Positions 1 to 8,443 of a stretch of 12,394 nucleotides of DNA are shown here, piece by piece. Within the stretch, counting starts at the first letter, position 1. Each line of letters opens with the position of its first letter. The stretch covers positions 136,528 to 148,921 of the forward strand of contig JAHNZQ020003150.1 of NCBI GenBank assembly GCA_019155205.2. Reading direction: 5' to 3'. Below the pieces are notes generated by a model. The model was not told where the DNA came from, searched no databases, and worked only from the letters and a program-made list of their open reading frames with translations. Source of the DNA: Gracilaria vermiculophylla (Eukaryota > Rhodophyta > Florideophyceae > Gracilariales > Gracilariaceae). Position numbers and translations under genes: made by a program.

Positions 1-238
1 CTGCGATGGAGGAATAAAAATGATTAAGGTTTGCTGTTACGTTATGTGGACAAAGTATCGTCTTTGCTTTAGCGGAGGGGTATAGATGGCGATGAATGTT
101 TCGGACTTTGTATTTTAAAGTGGTAGGCGTTGTCAACATTGCAAAAGCAGCAAAGGTATGGCTCGTGCTACGGATCGAAGGCTAAGTTGAAGAAGGAGAT
201 GCCTTGGTGAGTGCAAGCGCCAAGAGGTGTTCACGTGA

Positions 239-424
239 GCGACGGCTCATCACCATGGACAGAAGCTCTTGGCCTTCGAAGAGGAGCCGGTGGACAAGTT
301 GTTTGAGGCATCGGAGCATTTGCTGCTTGATACAGATCCCGGAAGGATGATGAAGGCCCTTGGTCGCGGAAATGGACGAACTTTCATCGTACATATGAAT
401 GGGTCGCGGTATTTGGGCGCGTGA
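239..424 (+). other. Open frame of 61 codons, possible exon fragment
   Basis: This frame is open from just after a TGA at 236 to a TGA at 422. Its translation is acidic then basic (it includes KLLAFEEEPVDKLFEASEHL and, later, GRMMKALGRGNGRTF), which looks more protein-like than the other frames here. There is no ATG at its beginning; the first in-frame ATG is at 347. A GTGAGT motif, which resembles a splice donor, lies upstream at about 206, but I could not find an acceptor giving a consistent phase. I do not recognise a family. It could be an exon, a decayed gene piece or chance. Confidence 0.2.
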
Positions 425-689
425 ATTGCAAAGGAAATGGGTGCTGCAAGCACTTTGCTGCCGCGAACCAAACTTGTCTCCTAGTGTGCCGAGCTTGAAT
501 AGGTTACAGCTTTCTCCCTCAGTGCTGGACTTTTGCGCTCAGTGTTGGACTTTGGTGTGCGGTGCTGAACGTTTGTGCCACAAGCAAAATGTTTCCATTG
601 CTTATCAAAACAATGAACAATGTGGTGTCCTATGACTTGATGTTTTGACGTTTATGGAGAAAGAAAGTAAGTTGATCTTCGTCCGCGTT
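425..689. other. Unassigned sequence with a short imperfect tandem repeat
   Basis: No gene is recognised. At about 520-580 a unit of roughly 20 bases containing GTGCTGGACTTT / GTGTTGGACTTT / GTGCTGAACGTT is repeated imperfectly in tandem. The frames open here are short and do not resemble any family I know. Confidence 0.3.
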
Positions 690-1060
690 ACGATTTGGGC
701 GGCGCGATCCCATGCGCACACGTGGCGCGAAACGCCGGTTCACGACTCGTCACGCAATGCCATTGGCACGCGGCAGGGCGAGAGGGTAGCGCGTACTTCT
801 CCTCCGCCGCCCGCCGCGTTGCGCAACCGCGGTGGCCCGCAACCGGGAAAGCGCCAGTCCACTTCTCTGTCGCGCGTCGCTATTTGCGCGAGTACGCGCG
901 CCTTCGCTACAGCGTGCCGACTCGGCGTCATCTGTCGCCCGCGTGCTGCATATATACGACACCGCTTCGGCTTTCGCCTCTGTCCGCGTGGCCTTTTTCC
1001 TCTTTTCCGGCATTCACCTGCGCAGCTTTGAGAGGTTTATGTTGACTCCGATGCCTCTTC
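690..1060 (+). promoter_or_regulatory. CpG-rich block with TATA-like box, possible promoter
   Basis: This block is visibly richer in G+C and CpG (many GCGCG, CGCG and CCGCC runs) than the AT-richer retroelement sequence that fills most of the window. A TATATA motif lies at 951-956, followed about 25-60 bases later by pyrimidine-rich sequence (CCTTTTTCCTCTTTTCC), which could hold a start site. The next ATGs (from about 1039) open only a very short frame. Several overlapping frames stay open through the block, as expected of GC-rich sequence, so I do not call a gene from them. A promoter reading is an inference; no transcript evidence is available. Confidence 0.3.
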
Positions 1061-1304
1061 TCCTCACCATGTAAACATACAGCCATTTTTGCAGCAATTC
1101 TGCAATCACAGTAAATCAGACCCCTTCACATACCCCATACACCTCTTTGCCAGCGCTACATGTCAGTCCGCAATGGCGACGCCCCTCTTTGATCTACAGC
1201 TTGAGACATGCGTACATGCGTACAGAGCGTCTCGTGGCTTAGTTGGAGTGAGTGAAGTCATGAGACAATCTATAAGCATGCAAGCATGTCTCAAGCTGTA
1301 CATT
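1061..1304. other. Unassigned spacer or possible intron
   Basis: No recognisable gene. The stretch begins near a CCATGTAAACATAC segment, which could be read as a splice donor (GTAAAC), and ends next to TAAAG|AG before the open frame at 1307. A single intron joining the CpG-rich block to that frame is conceivable, but the reading phase could not be settled. Confidence 0.2.
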
Positions 1305-1306
1305 AA

Positions 1307-1753
1307 AGAGGTGTCGCTGGGCCGCCCATCGTTTCCCAGCTTACGCAAGCAAAACTGCCCATTTCTTCTGCTCACTATATTCCTCCCCAACACCTTTTGG
1401 GGCCAATGCCACCGCAACATACGCCTTCCATGACATCCCAAGGGATGCCAACGCCGGACATGCACCGCCATCCGGATCGAATGTACGACGGAGGCGAAAC
1501 AATGTATTCGCACCACAAGTCTATGCTTGAACAACAAAAGAAGCCTGTGGTTGACGAGAATGGTATGCCCCGGGAACATGGCGAGCTATTGGCAAAGTTT
1601 TGTCGATTTCTTCCAGAGCAGCCGTTTCAGCTATTTCATCATCCGCCCGATCAGCATAGCATGCCGACTGAAGCCGCCCATGGGCGAAAAGAATCCTTGC
1701 AAATTGTTTTGAAACAAGAGCCTGTTCTGGACGGACCCACCGATGCATATTGA
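1307..1753 (+). CDS. Hypothetical protein or exon, Met/Pro/His/Gln-rich
   Basis: The frame is open from after a TAA at 1304 to a TGA at 1751; the first ATG is at 1406 (115 residues from there). The N-terminal part is rich in Met, Pro, His and Gln (segments such as GPMPPQHTPSMTSQGMPTP and MHRHPDRMYDGGETMY), typical of disordered regions in eukaryotic transcription-related proteins. No catalytic or folded domain is visible. From 1577 onward the sequence belongs to the inverted repeat; the other copy (read on the minus strand from 10833) has an in-frame TAG soon after the equivalent start, so at most one copy is intact. The antisense frame is also open over 1521-2030. It may be a real exon, a captured gene fragment or chance; I do not recognise a family. 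Confidence 0.3.
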   Translation, partial: RGVAGPPIVSQLTQAKLPISSAHYIPPQHLLGPMPPQHTPSMTSQGMPTPDMHRHPDRMYDGGETMYSHHKSMLEQQKKPVVDENGMPREHGELLAKFCRFLPEQPFQLFHHPPDQHSMPTEAAHGRKESLQIVLKQEPVLDGPTDAY

Positions 1754-1890
1754 TATGCAGTGAGATATTCTGCGCTCTGCCATGTGCGTCCGACAACCAG
1801 ACAAGAATCAAAGGTTTCAGGGAGAACAGAGAACTGTAAAGGGGGCTAAACATCTCCATCATATCCATGGCAGCGGCGGCAGAAACCTGG

Positions 1891-2052
1891 TCAGCGCGGT
1901 GCATCGCAAAATTCTTGAGATGGAGCCATAGGTTGCGCAGCTTCTTGACCCAATGGTTGCTGCGGAAGCGGAGCCAAAAGCAAAGAAACACTGTGGTATT
2001 TTTGAGTTGTAACAAGGGTTTCTTGTGCAATTTGAGACGCGGACTGGTTCAT
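1891..2052 (-). CDS. Hypothetical small ORF, left-arm copy
   Basis: This 53-residue frame starts at an ATG preceded (minus strand) by CCTCGTTTCAG, which resembles a splice acceptor. It includes SLLLAPLPQQPLGQEAAQPM, a Pro/Gln/Ala-rich stretch that looks protein-like. The equivalent frame in the right arm (10358-10519) has exactly the same length but several amino-acid changes. After its stop, a different frame stays open and reads DQVSAAAAMDMMEMF, so it may be one exon of a split or frameshifted gene. Most differences between the copies change amino acids, which argues against strong selection. No family recognised. Confidence 0.25.
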   Translation of the reverse strand: MNQSASQIAQETLVTTQKYHSVSLLLAPLPQQPLGQEAAQPMAPSQEFCDAPR

Positions 2053-2291
2053 GGATTAGAGCTGAAACGAGGTAATAGTATAAATTTGTTGCAAAGGTCA
2101 AGAGTGTGTCACACGGAGTTAGTTGAAACGGTCTCCGCGTAACTCGAGCCTGCACGCAGCAGGAAAGAATCTGTTAAACCCAAAACCTACACGGTATGCG
2201 CGAGACAAGAAATAGCGGAGGTTCCATGAAAACCAAATTCGTACAACAGCCATTTATGAAGCTGCTTTAATTTAGATCAGGGGACGGCGAA

Positions 2292-2411
2292 ATGGAATGG
2301 CAGCAACAGCTGCCGATGCTTCCTTCAAATTACGAGCGCTTGCTCTTGGCCAGAAGTATCCGTTGGCTGACAAATGGCCCAAAGTGTGCAAAACAGGTCG
2401 ACACATGCTGA
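2292..2411 (+). CDS. Hypothetical small ORF in repeat arm
   Basis: A 39-residue frame begins MEWQQQLPMLPSNYERLLLA. In the right arm the same frame is intact on the minus strand; of four differences, three fall at third codon positions and two are silent, a weak hint of constraint. An overlapping frame from 2297 is also open in both arms and in this copy runs on into the copia LTR. Either or neither may be translated. It could be an exon of the gene suggested at 1307-1753, which lies on the same strand. No family recognised. Confidence 0.2.
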   Translation: MEWQQQLPMLPSNYERLLLARSIRWLTNGPKCAKQVDTC

Positions 2412-2539
2412 GCAGTAGTCCGCTTTTGTCATTTACACTGCTTCAGACCCCACCAACCATAATGTTCACTTCCCAATGTTCCCTCTTCGAATCCTTTTTT
2501 GCGGGATTGTTGTCAGGGTTAGCAATTTCACCATTTGTG

Positions 2540-2857
2540 TATGAATGGTGGGTTGAAAGATAAAAGAAAGCCTTCTCAATTCACCCTAAATATTTCCTCT
2601 CCTCTCCCATTATTTGCATTAGTATTTCCTCTCCTCCTCTCCTACTAGGTGTTCATGCCTATCCTGGAATTTACTCTCATTTACCCTCCTATGTCTATGA
2701 AATAATTGCTCTGCTGAAGTGCATGTAAAATCTAGATTCATTGCAAGAAAGAGGCATCCAAATAAACAACCACCTCGTACAAAAGGTGTACTGCCTACGT
2801 GACTTCAGTCCAAGGCGAATTGGGTCGTTCTACTTCATCATTGTCGACCAATTCATA
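2540..2857 (+). repeat. 5' LTR of copia element A
   Basis: Matches 7546-7863 end to end with 34 differences by hand count and no net length difference. The ends form a perfect 7-bp inverted repeat (TATGAAT ... ATTCATA); the conventional TG...CA lies two bases inside. A CT-rich internal stretch repeats TTTCCTCTCCTC twice. The position of the TATAAA box of the 3' LTR reads TGTAAA here (2724-2729), so this promoter is probably weakened. Confidence 0.93.
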
Positions 2858-2870
2858 GTCATTGGCCCAG
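2858..2870 (+). other. Putative primer-binding site of element A
   Basis: GTCATTGGCCCAG directly follows the 5' LTR. It matches 11 of 13 bases of the complement of the anticodon-stem region of eukaryotic initiator methionine tRNA (GTTATGGGCCCAG). An internal initiator-tRNA site of this type is known for Drosophila copia and yeast Ty5. The tRNA comparison is from general knowledge, not from a search. Confidence 0.5.
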
Positions 2871-2911
2871 ATGGCTCTGCTGGCCGAGGTGCTGATTTGC
2901 CAATCAGACCC

Positions 2912-4597
2912 ATGTTTTCATGGGGCCTGAGGAGTGCTCCGTGGACGGATGGGAAGGGTTCTGAAGAGCAATATGCTGAGGCTGTGTGTCTGTGGAAACT
3001 GTATCATGACACATTACCTGATAACACGTCGAGCAAAATTCTGAAGACGTTGCAAGGAATTGTGTTGAAATCCCACTTGTATGGCAGAGCAAGAGATCTA
3101 GCTCGTTCGGTACCACATGATGTGTTGGTGTCTGAAAATGGATCAAGAGCTATTGTTGATGCCGTGCACAAACGTGATGGTCTTTCCGTGGTTAACGACA
3201 TTTAAAGTCTTTTCAACGGGTTAGTGTCTACCCGTAGACATGATAATGAGGCGTTTGAGAATTACGAATCTCGTTTTGCTGCGAAACTGTCGAAGTTCAA
3301 TTCGTATGCAGATTCCACTCGCCTGTGCGAAGCCTTGTCAGCGTTTCTGTTGTTGAGTAATGCTTCTGTTGACAATTCCCAAAAGGTTTCCATCCTTCCC
3401 GCATGCAATGGCAGTGCAAAAGCCAAACAAGAAGTTCCAATAAGCAGTGCTGAGTCTGCTTCATCTTCTGTAGCGACTCCAAAAACCAATGATGAGTTTA
3501 TAATAGGTGTGTTCTATGCAGACATTGCTGGACTGTTGCGTCAATGCAAATCTAAGCAAACCTCAAAATTATCCTCAGTTACTATGGGTGCTGTGTCATC
3601 TCGGCCGAAGCTGACACCTGAGCAGTTGGCTAGGAAGAAGTTTAATTCAAAATGTCGCAAATGTCACAAGTGGGGACTCTGGGACTCGGAACATCTCGAT
3701 AATGGCAAATTCAAGCCAAATACGGCATGTAGAGATGCCAAAGAAGATTCTTCTGATAAGGGAGCTGTTACTTTCAATATGGCTAAGGTCACTGCATGCT
3801 CAAGTGGATCATTTGAAATGGACTTTTCTCTTGAAACCAGACCTCTTCACGATGATGGTGCTCCGTACTCCGGTATTGGGGAAAATGAATTTCACATTCT
3901 ACGTTCTAAGCTCAGGACGAACTACTGTGGTACTTTTGATGAGCTGCCAACGGAAATTGCTCACAGGCCGTATTGGCAATATGGCAATGGAAATCATGCG
4001 AGCAAACCTAGACGAATTATTGGTTCTGTATTGATCGATTTCAGGTCCGATCAAGGCAACACTGTCCACATAAGACATTTGGTGATCAAAGGGTCGAGTC
4101 AATGGGTTGTTGGTCGGAATATCACAAGGCATTGTAATATTCAACACATTAATGCAAACAGACTGGAACTACCAGCCTTTGATGATTTTGGTGCTCAGAT
4201 AACCATTTCTTTGGTTGACCATGACCTGCTTTCATATGTTCCGCTTTCGGCATTCGGCATTTTCTCGGAATGCGCTCAGGCATATTGTGCAATTGCCTTC
4301 TTTTCTGCCAAAGCCTCTCAACGTTCTTGGATAGAAACCAAGGCCATTGTTGATAAGGTACATAAGCACGTCTATGGCCATGCTTCTGTAAGCGATATGC
4401 AGATCCTGCTGGAGCGAAATGATATCTGGTCTGATGAGGTGAAGGCCTACTTACACCAAACCGTTAATGTTTGCCATCAATGTAAGGTGACCGATGAGCC
4501 GAAGGATATGCGAAAGGTTTCTTTACATGATCTGAGTAGCTCTTTCAATGACCGTGTGTTTTTAGATCATTTATTTCTCGACAAGCATGTTATTTGA
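2912..4597 (+). pseudogene. Element A gag, protease and integrase N-terminus (broken)
   Basis: One frame, interrupted by TAA at 3203 and closed by TGA at 4595. The first in-frame ATG after the LTR is at 2912. The gag part resembles copia-type gag (SSKILKTLQGIVLKSHLYG; later STRRHDNEAFENYESRFAAK). A Cys-rich motif with spacing C-x2-C followed by His and a distant Cys (about 3650-3735) probably stands in for the usual CCHC knuckle. Protease: DDGAPYSGIG with the likely catalytic Asp codon at 3854, and the C-terminal WVVGRN motif at 4103. Integrase zinc domain: VHKHVYGH (about 4358-4384) and Cys codons at 4472 and 4481. First catalytic Asp of the integrase core is at 4565. After the TGA the same frame continues in the next segment, so this is a nonsense break and not a domain boundary. 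Confidence 0.88.
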
Positions 4598-4603
4598 CAC
4601 CTT

Positions 4604-4870
4604 ATGGATTCATCTACTCGTCTTTCTCACGGTTTTATCGTTACAAATAGGACTGTTTGTGGAGCAATTGATCATTTTGAAATGATCTGGGTATCTCAGT
4701 ATGGCTATCCGAAATCTCTTCTTGCCGATCAAGCCTTCATCACAGATGAATTTCAAGAGTATGCTGATTCAGTTGGTATAAAGATACTCCCTGTACCATC
4801 ACGACGACACAACAAGAATGTGTTAGAATCAAAACATCGTGTACTCCATGATATTTTCATGCGAATATAG
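4604..4870 (+). pseudogene. Element A integrase catalytic core (broken)
   Basis: Same frame as the preceding segment, after the TGA at 4595, ending at a TAG (4868-4870). It carries the second and third catalytic residues of the DDE integrase: Asp in LLADQAF (codon 4727) and Glu in KNVLESKH (codon 4826). The two are separated by 32 residues, fewer than the 35 usual in retroviral and copia integrases, and the usual TPQQNG-like segment is replaced by RRHNKN. The same replacement and spacing occur in element B. Past the TAG the frame stays readable to about 4920, where a frame shift moves the reading to the next segment. Confidence 0.85.
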
Positions 4871-4923
4871 GAGTGCTACTCTACTTTTGACACAACAGAC
4901 AAAATGGTTGTTCAGCAATTATT

Positions 4924-6570
4924 TTGGCGTTGTTCAGCAAGTATTTTGACAGTGCCAACAACCTTTATGGCAATGATGTTGTAAGTGCCCATGCGCTTGA
5001 AAAGGGCTACAAACTTCCTCTGGTTGATGATCGTGTTATGCTTCAAGTCCCTTATGACCTGATCGAGGAACACAATGTGCTTAAAGCAAAACGCAAACTC
5101 AATGTGATATTGAGATCAAAGACTGTGAAGTTACCGCCCATTTCTGTTGGTGGCCTTGTAGATGTGTACGTCAAGTTAAATAATCAAAAAAGGGGAAAGT
5201 GGATTGGTCCAAAAGAAGTATTGTCTGTTAATGCTGATGCCCGATATATCACGTACCCTGGAAAGCGAAGAAAGATTGGCACTGCTGCCCTTGAAGATGT
5301 TCGTATTGCAATTGAGAATGGATCTCTCGCCAGGAAGTTACAAGTTGCGAATGATGAATTAGATGCTCTTGTTGATGAGAACGTGGGTCAAGTTGTTGAA
5401 GATATGTCTATCACTCAACCATTTACTACCGAGGATGACATTTTATCAGATAATGATGCTGAAGACGCTGTTGGCACAACATGTGATGATGCCAATGACA
5501 ATGATGCCGAAGACACTGTTGACAGAACAGGTGATGATGTCAATTGTGATGAAATTCAACCTGCGCAGCCCATTGATACTGCTGACACTACAGGTGTGGA
5601 TGTCAACTGCGATGAAAGTCAACCTGCCCAGCTCATTGAAAATGTTTCCTTGAACGCTGGAGATCGTGTGAAAGTTTTCTGGCCAGATGATAACAAGTTT
5701 TATGAAGGAACTGTTGCCCGCCACAATTCTCGTACTGGTACACATACCATCCGTTACGACGATGGCGACAGTGAAACACTGGATATGAAGAAAGAACAAT
5801 ATCAAGTTGTACACAATGGCCCTGACCGTTTTGAAACTGAGAGCGAACGTAAAGTCATAGCAAGTAATGCTGAGATAACTCTGACTTGTGAACTATCCAG
5901 TGAAAGCGAGTCAGTTGTGAAACAATATCGCGACCACTTTGGCTTCAAGGAAATCACATCATCTCAGGCTCAGGTTCTACCGAGTTTCGTGCTTCACAAT
6001 GCGTATTTTGCGCAAGAGAAATCATACTTGGACCATGCGAAGAAAGTTCATGTGACCAAGATACCCAATTTTGCGAACATCATATCAAGCCACACACTGT
6101 ACAAGGTCAAATCAAATGACAAGGGACACCTGTACATCAAGGCTCGGATCGTTTCCCACGGCAACCGTGACCGTATGAAGTCAATGCTGAAAACTGACTT
6201 GAACAGCTGTTCTCCGATTGGCTTGCGACTAGTACGCAGTATTGCTACTACGCTATCATGGCCGCTTTTTAAGGTTGATTTTGATTCGGAGTTCCTGCAG
6301 AGTGGAGCCAGTACATTTGATGTCTATGTACGTCTCCCGAAGGAGTCTGAGTCTCGCGTGAAGTTCTATTGGCTGCTTTTGACAGCCTCATATGGACTTG
6401 TACACGCTAATTCCAAGTGGCAAGCAGCAATTTATCATTGTCTGTATGATTACGGACTACAACAACTTCCTGAAGTGTCTCAGTTATTCTTTGCGAGGTC
6501 TGGTGGTGAGCTTTCACTTGTTGCGGCTAAGGTTGTTGACGATATTCTCATTTCCGCTCCGTTATCGTGA
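4924..6570 (+). pseudogene. Element A integrase C-terminus, Tudor-like domain and reverse transcriptase
   Basis: An open stretch of 548 codons, entered by a frame shift near 4920 and ended by TGA at 6568. Residues about 1-140 form the integrase tail, including KRGKWIGPKEVLSVN and ALEDVRIA, an SH3-like end typical of retroelement integrases. Next comes an acidic linker with imperfect repeats (DNDAED..., NCDE.QPAQ) at about 5445-5640. A Tudor-like domain follows (5650-5811). Reverse transcriptase begins near 6100: KVDFDSEFLQSG carries the first catalytic Asp, ASYGLVHANSKW matches the copia SLYGLKQ region, and VVDDILIS (Asp codons 6538, 6541) is the active-site YVDD-type motif with Val for Tyr. 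The frame continues after the TGA into the next segment. Confidence 0.88.
5650..5811 (+). other. Tudor-like domain inside copia polyprotein
   Basis: The translation contains GDRVKVFWPDDNKFYEGTV, then a short basic/polar loop, then HTIRYDDGDSETLDM. This is the pattern of a Tudor or Tudor-like barrel as found in chromatin-associated eukaryotic proteins: G-x-x-V, an aromatic-rich first hairpin (FW..., KFYEGTV), then Y-DDGD-E. Candidate cage aromatics are the Phe-Trp pair, Phe-Tyr and Tyr. It sits between the integrase tail and reverse transcriptase, the region in which chromatin-targeting modules occur in some elements. Identification is by motif reading; a profile search was not possible. Confidence 0.7.
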
Positions 6571-6582
6571 ACCAAGAGTCTG

Positions 6583-6831
6583 GTGGCGCACATCCGCTCC
6601 CAATTCAAGCTAGGAACGATCGTTTATGGACCCGTTTGCTTCGAGTTTTATGGATTGAAGATTGATCAGGGTGATGACATGGTCGTGACTGTGTCTTCAG
6701 ACAAGAAACTAGACGACATAACAGAGACATCCATTGACCGTTCACGGCGTAATCAACCACATGAAAGCCTCAATGAGATTGACAGAGCCACTATCAGAGC
6801 ATTAATGGCAAGTTGTGTTGGATTGGTGTGA
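6583..6831 (+). pseudogene. Element A reverse transcriptase C-terminal part (broken)
   Basis: Same frame as the preceding segment after its TGA. It includes HIRSQFKLGTIVYGP and FYGLKIDQ, which match the segment following the YVDD motif in copia reverse transcriptases (the loop and thumb region), then a conserved-looking KKLDDITETSIDRSRRNQ. It ends at TGA 6829, beyond which homology continues in another frame (ISSPLCAFAASCLQQRS...), so a small deletion or insertion lies at about 6829. Confidence 0.8.
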
Positions 6832-7526
6832 TTTCCTCTCCTTTATGTGCATTTGCTGCGAGTTGTCTTCAGCAAAGATCCCCTACTGCGACGGTTTGTG
6901 ACTTGGTATTACAAAACACACTTGTGCGTGGTGTTAAGAAACTTGGGACTATGACGAAGTGTGTACGCCCGTAAAATAAAGGGAAATTTCCTTTGAAAAT
7001 TGTATGCTTTGCTGATGCCAGCAAGACTGACGACAAAGGACAACTTGGAATGATAACTGGACTAATGATTGAAAACCTTTCTACTGGTGCGGTGTTTCAT
7101 GCCCTGACTTGGTTCTCCAAACGCGCAAAGAGACCAGTGAAGTCAGTTGCCTCTGCTGACGTCCTTGAGATGAGTGCTGCTGCTGATGAAGGCATGTTTT
7201 TGAAGAATGCTTGTAGTAAGCTGTTTGGAGTTAATGTTGGACTGTATGTCATTGTGGACACCAAGGATTTATTTGACACCATTTCTACGGAACGTTTGCT
7301 TACAGACAAGACCATCAAAAGTGACGATGTAGTTCTCCGATACGACTTTGAGATAGGAGCAATCGACAAAATTATCTGGATACCGGGTAAGTTCAATCTT
7401 GCAGATCCTATGACAAAGCGAGACAGTCCTCTTGGAAAGAGTCTCCAGTTTACTCTATACTCTGGTCGCATTTCCGTTGACTTGAGAAAGTGTCTTGTCA
7501 ACGATTCCAAGAAACCAATTGGTTAA
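6832..7526 (+). pseudogene. Element A connection and RNase H domain
   Basis: From about 6832 the polyprotein reads on in a shifted frame, passes a TAA at 6972 and then stays open to the final TAA at 7524-7526. The RNase H domain is well preserved: catalytic Asp in VCFADASKTD (codon 7014), Glu in ADVLEMSAAADE (codon 7167), Asp in IVDTKDLFDT (codon 7257) and a last Asp in NLADPMTKRDS, the hallmark ending of copia RNase H. The stop lies about 20 bases before the purine tract and 3' LTR, as expected for the end of pol. Confidence 0.87.
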
Positions 7527-7535
7527 TTTGGTTTA

Positions 7536-7545
7536 CTCGGGGGAG
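7536..7545 (+). other. Polypurine tract of element A
   Basis: CTCGGGGGAG directly abuts the 3' LTR. A purine-rich run at this place primes plus-strand DNA synthesis in LTR retrotransposons. Confidence 0.7.
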
Positions 7546-7863
7546 TATGAATGGTGGATTGAAAGATAAGAGACAGGCTTCTCCTTTCACCCTAAATATT
7601 TCCTCTCCTCTCCCATTATTTGCATTAGTATTTCTTCTCCTCCTTTCCCGCTGGGTATTCATGCCTCTCCTGGAATTTACTCTCATTTACTCTCCTACAT
7701 CTATGAAATAATTGCGCTGCTGAAGTGCATATAAACTCTAGACTCATTACAAGAAAGAAGCATCCACATAAACAACTACCTTGTGCACAAGGTGTACTGC
7801 CTACGTGACTTCTGTCTAGGGCGAATTATGCCGTTCTACTTCATCATTGTCGCCCAATTCATA
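7546..7863 (+). repeat. 3' LTR of copia element A
   Basis: 318 bp, same length as the 5' LTR, ends TATGAAT ... ATTCATA. A TATAAA box is intact at 7730-7735. Directly to its right begins the open pol frame of element B, with no host sequence or target duplication between. Confidence 0.93.
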
Positions 7864-8364
7864 CATGTGGCACAATTTCTCTCACAGATCATTATTCTCA
7901 ATGCTTTATTCCCTACGAACGTTTTGTGGGAAATTATTATGTTTTCAACTTGAGTACATTCTCTTTCTTTTCCTGTGCTACGGCTGAAATCAGTGAAAAT
8001 ACTGAAGATCTTTCTTGGCAGAAAAGAAAAGCTATTCTCGACAACATTCACCATCACGTGTGTGGTCATTCATCCTTCACTGACATCAAAACTCTTCTTC
8101 AGAGAAACCATATTTGGAATGAAGATGTCCATCGATACCTTGCTTTTACACTTAAGACATGTCCAAGTTGCAGGAAGACTTCTCTACCTCAAAAGTCTCG
8201 CAAAGCTTCTTTAAGTTCGATGTCTTGGAATTCTAATGATGTCATATGTGTGGATCATTTATTTTTAGACAAAAATCTCGTCTTCCATGTTATGGATTCT
8301 GTCACAAAATACTCAATCGGAAGCGTCGTCCCTGACACACAGAGGTGCCATGCTGTCTTGGGGG

Positions 8365-8443
8365 TGTTGATAGTTCAAATGGTGAACTGTGCGATCTGTG
8401 TCACAAGAGTGTAAAGCGCAAATAGCTCATCTGTTTTCCAACA
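8365..8443 (+). repeat. 5' LTR of the miniature element
   Basis: 79 bp, TGTTG ... CAACA. It contains TAGCTCATCTG at about 8429-8439, which partly matches the A box of a tRNA-type Pol III promoter. Confidence 0.92.

Larger units (their letters stand above)
1577..2539 (+). repeat. Inverted repeat, left arm (963 bp)
   Basis: The left arm matches the reverse complement of 9871-10833 along its whole length. Both arms are 963 bp with no net insertion or deletion; about 60 mismatches were counted by hand (about 94% identity). The arm contains several short overlapping frames open in both copies: a 53-codon ORF on the minus strand, a 39-codon ORF at 2292-2411 (starting MEWQQQLP) and a longer overlapping frame at 2297-2563. 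Its inner end coincides exactly with the first base of the copia A LTR. To the left, 1-1576 may be more of the same repeat unit, because the right arm is cut off by another insertion. Confidence 0.9.
2540..7863 (+). mobile_element. Ty1/copia-type LTR retrotransposon, element A (degenerate)
   Basis: Two direct repeats of exactly 318 bp (2540-2857 and 7546-7863, about 89% identical by hand count) bound a 4688-bp interior. The interior encodes, in order, gag with a zinc-finger-like motif, aspartic protease, HHCC/DDE integrase, an acidic linker with a Tudor-like domain, reverse transcriptase and RNase H. The protease-integrase-RT-RNase H order is diagnostic of Ty1/copia (Pseudoviridae). A tRNA-complementary site follows the 5' LTR and a purine tract precedes the 3' LTR. 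The coding region has at least five in-frame stops and two frame shifts, so the copy is non-autonomous. The flanking 5-mers (TTGTG left, CATGT right) do not match, so no target duplication survives. Confidence 0.93.

Noticed and set aside
645..1045. Long overlapping open frames in the GC-rich block
   Set aside because: Several frames on both strands are open at once, with Arg/Ala/Ser-rich composition, as expected of CpG-rich DNA; none looks like a protein family.
1163..1579. 138-codon minus-strand frame opposite the Met/Pro/His/Gln-rich frame
   Set aside because: Its composition (His/Arg/Leu-rich) looks like the antisense shadow of the plus-strand frame.
2530..7870. A target-site duplication for copia element A
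   Set aside because: Neither the 318-bp boundaries nor the TG...CA boundaries two bases inside give matching 4-6 base flanks.
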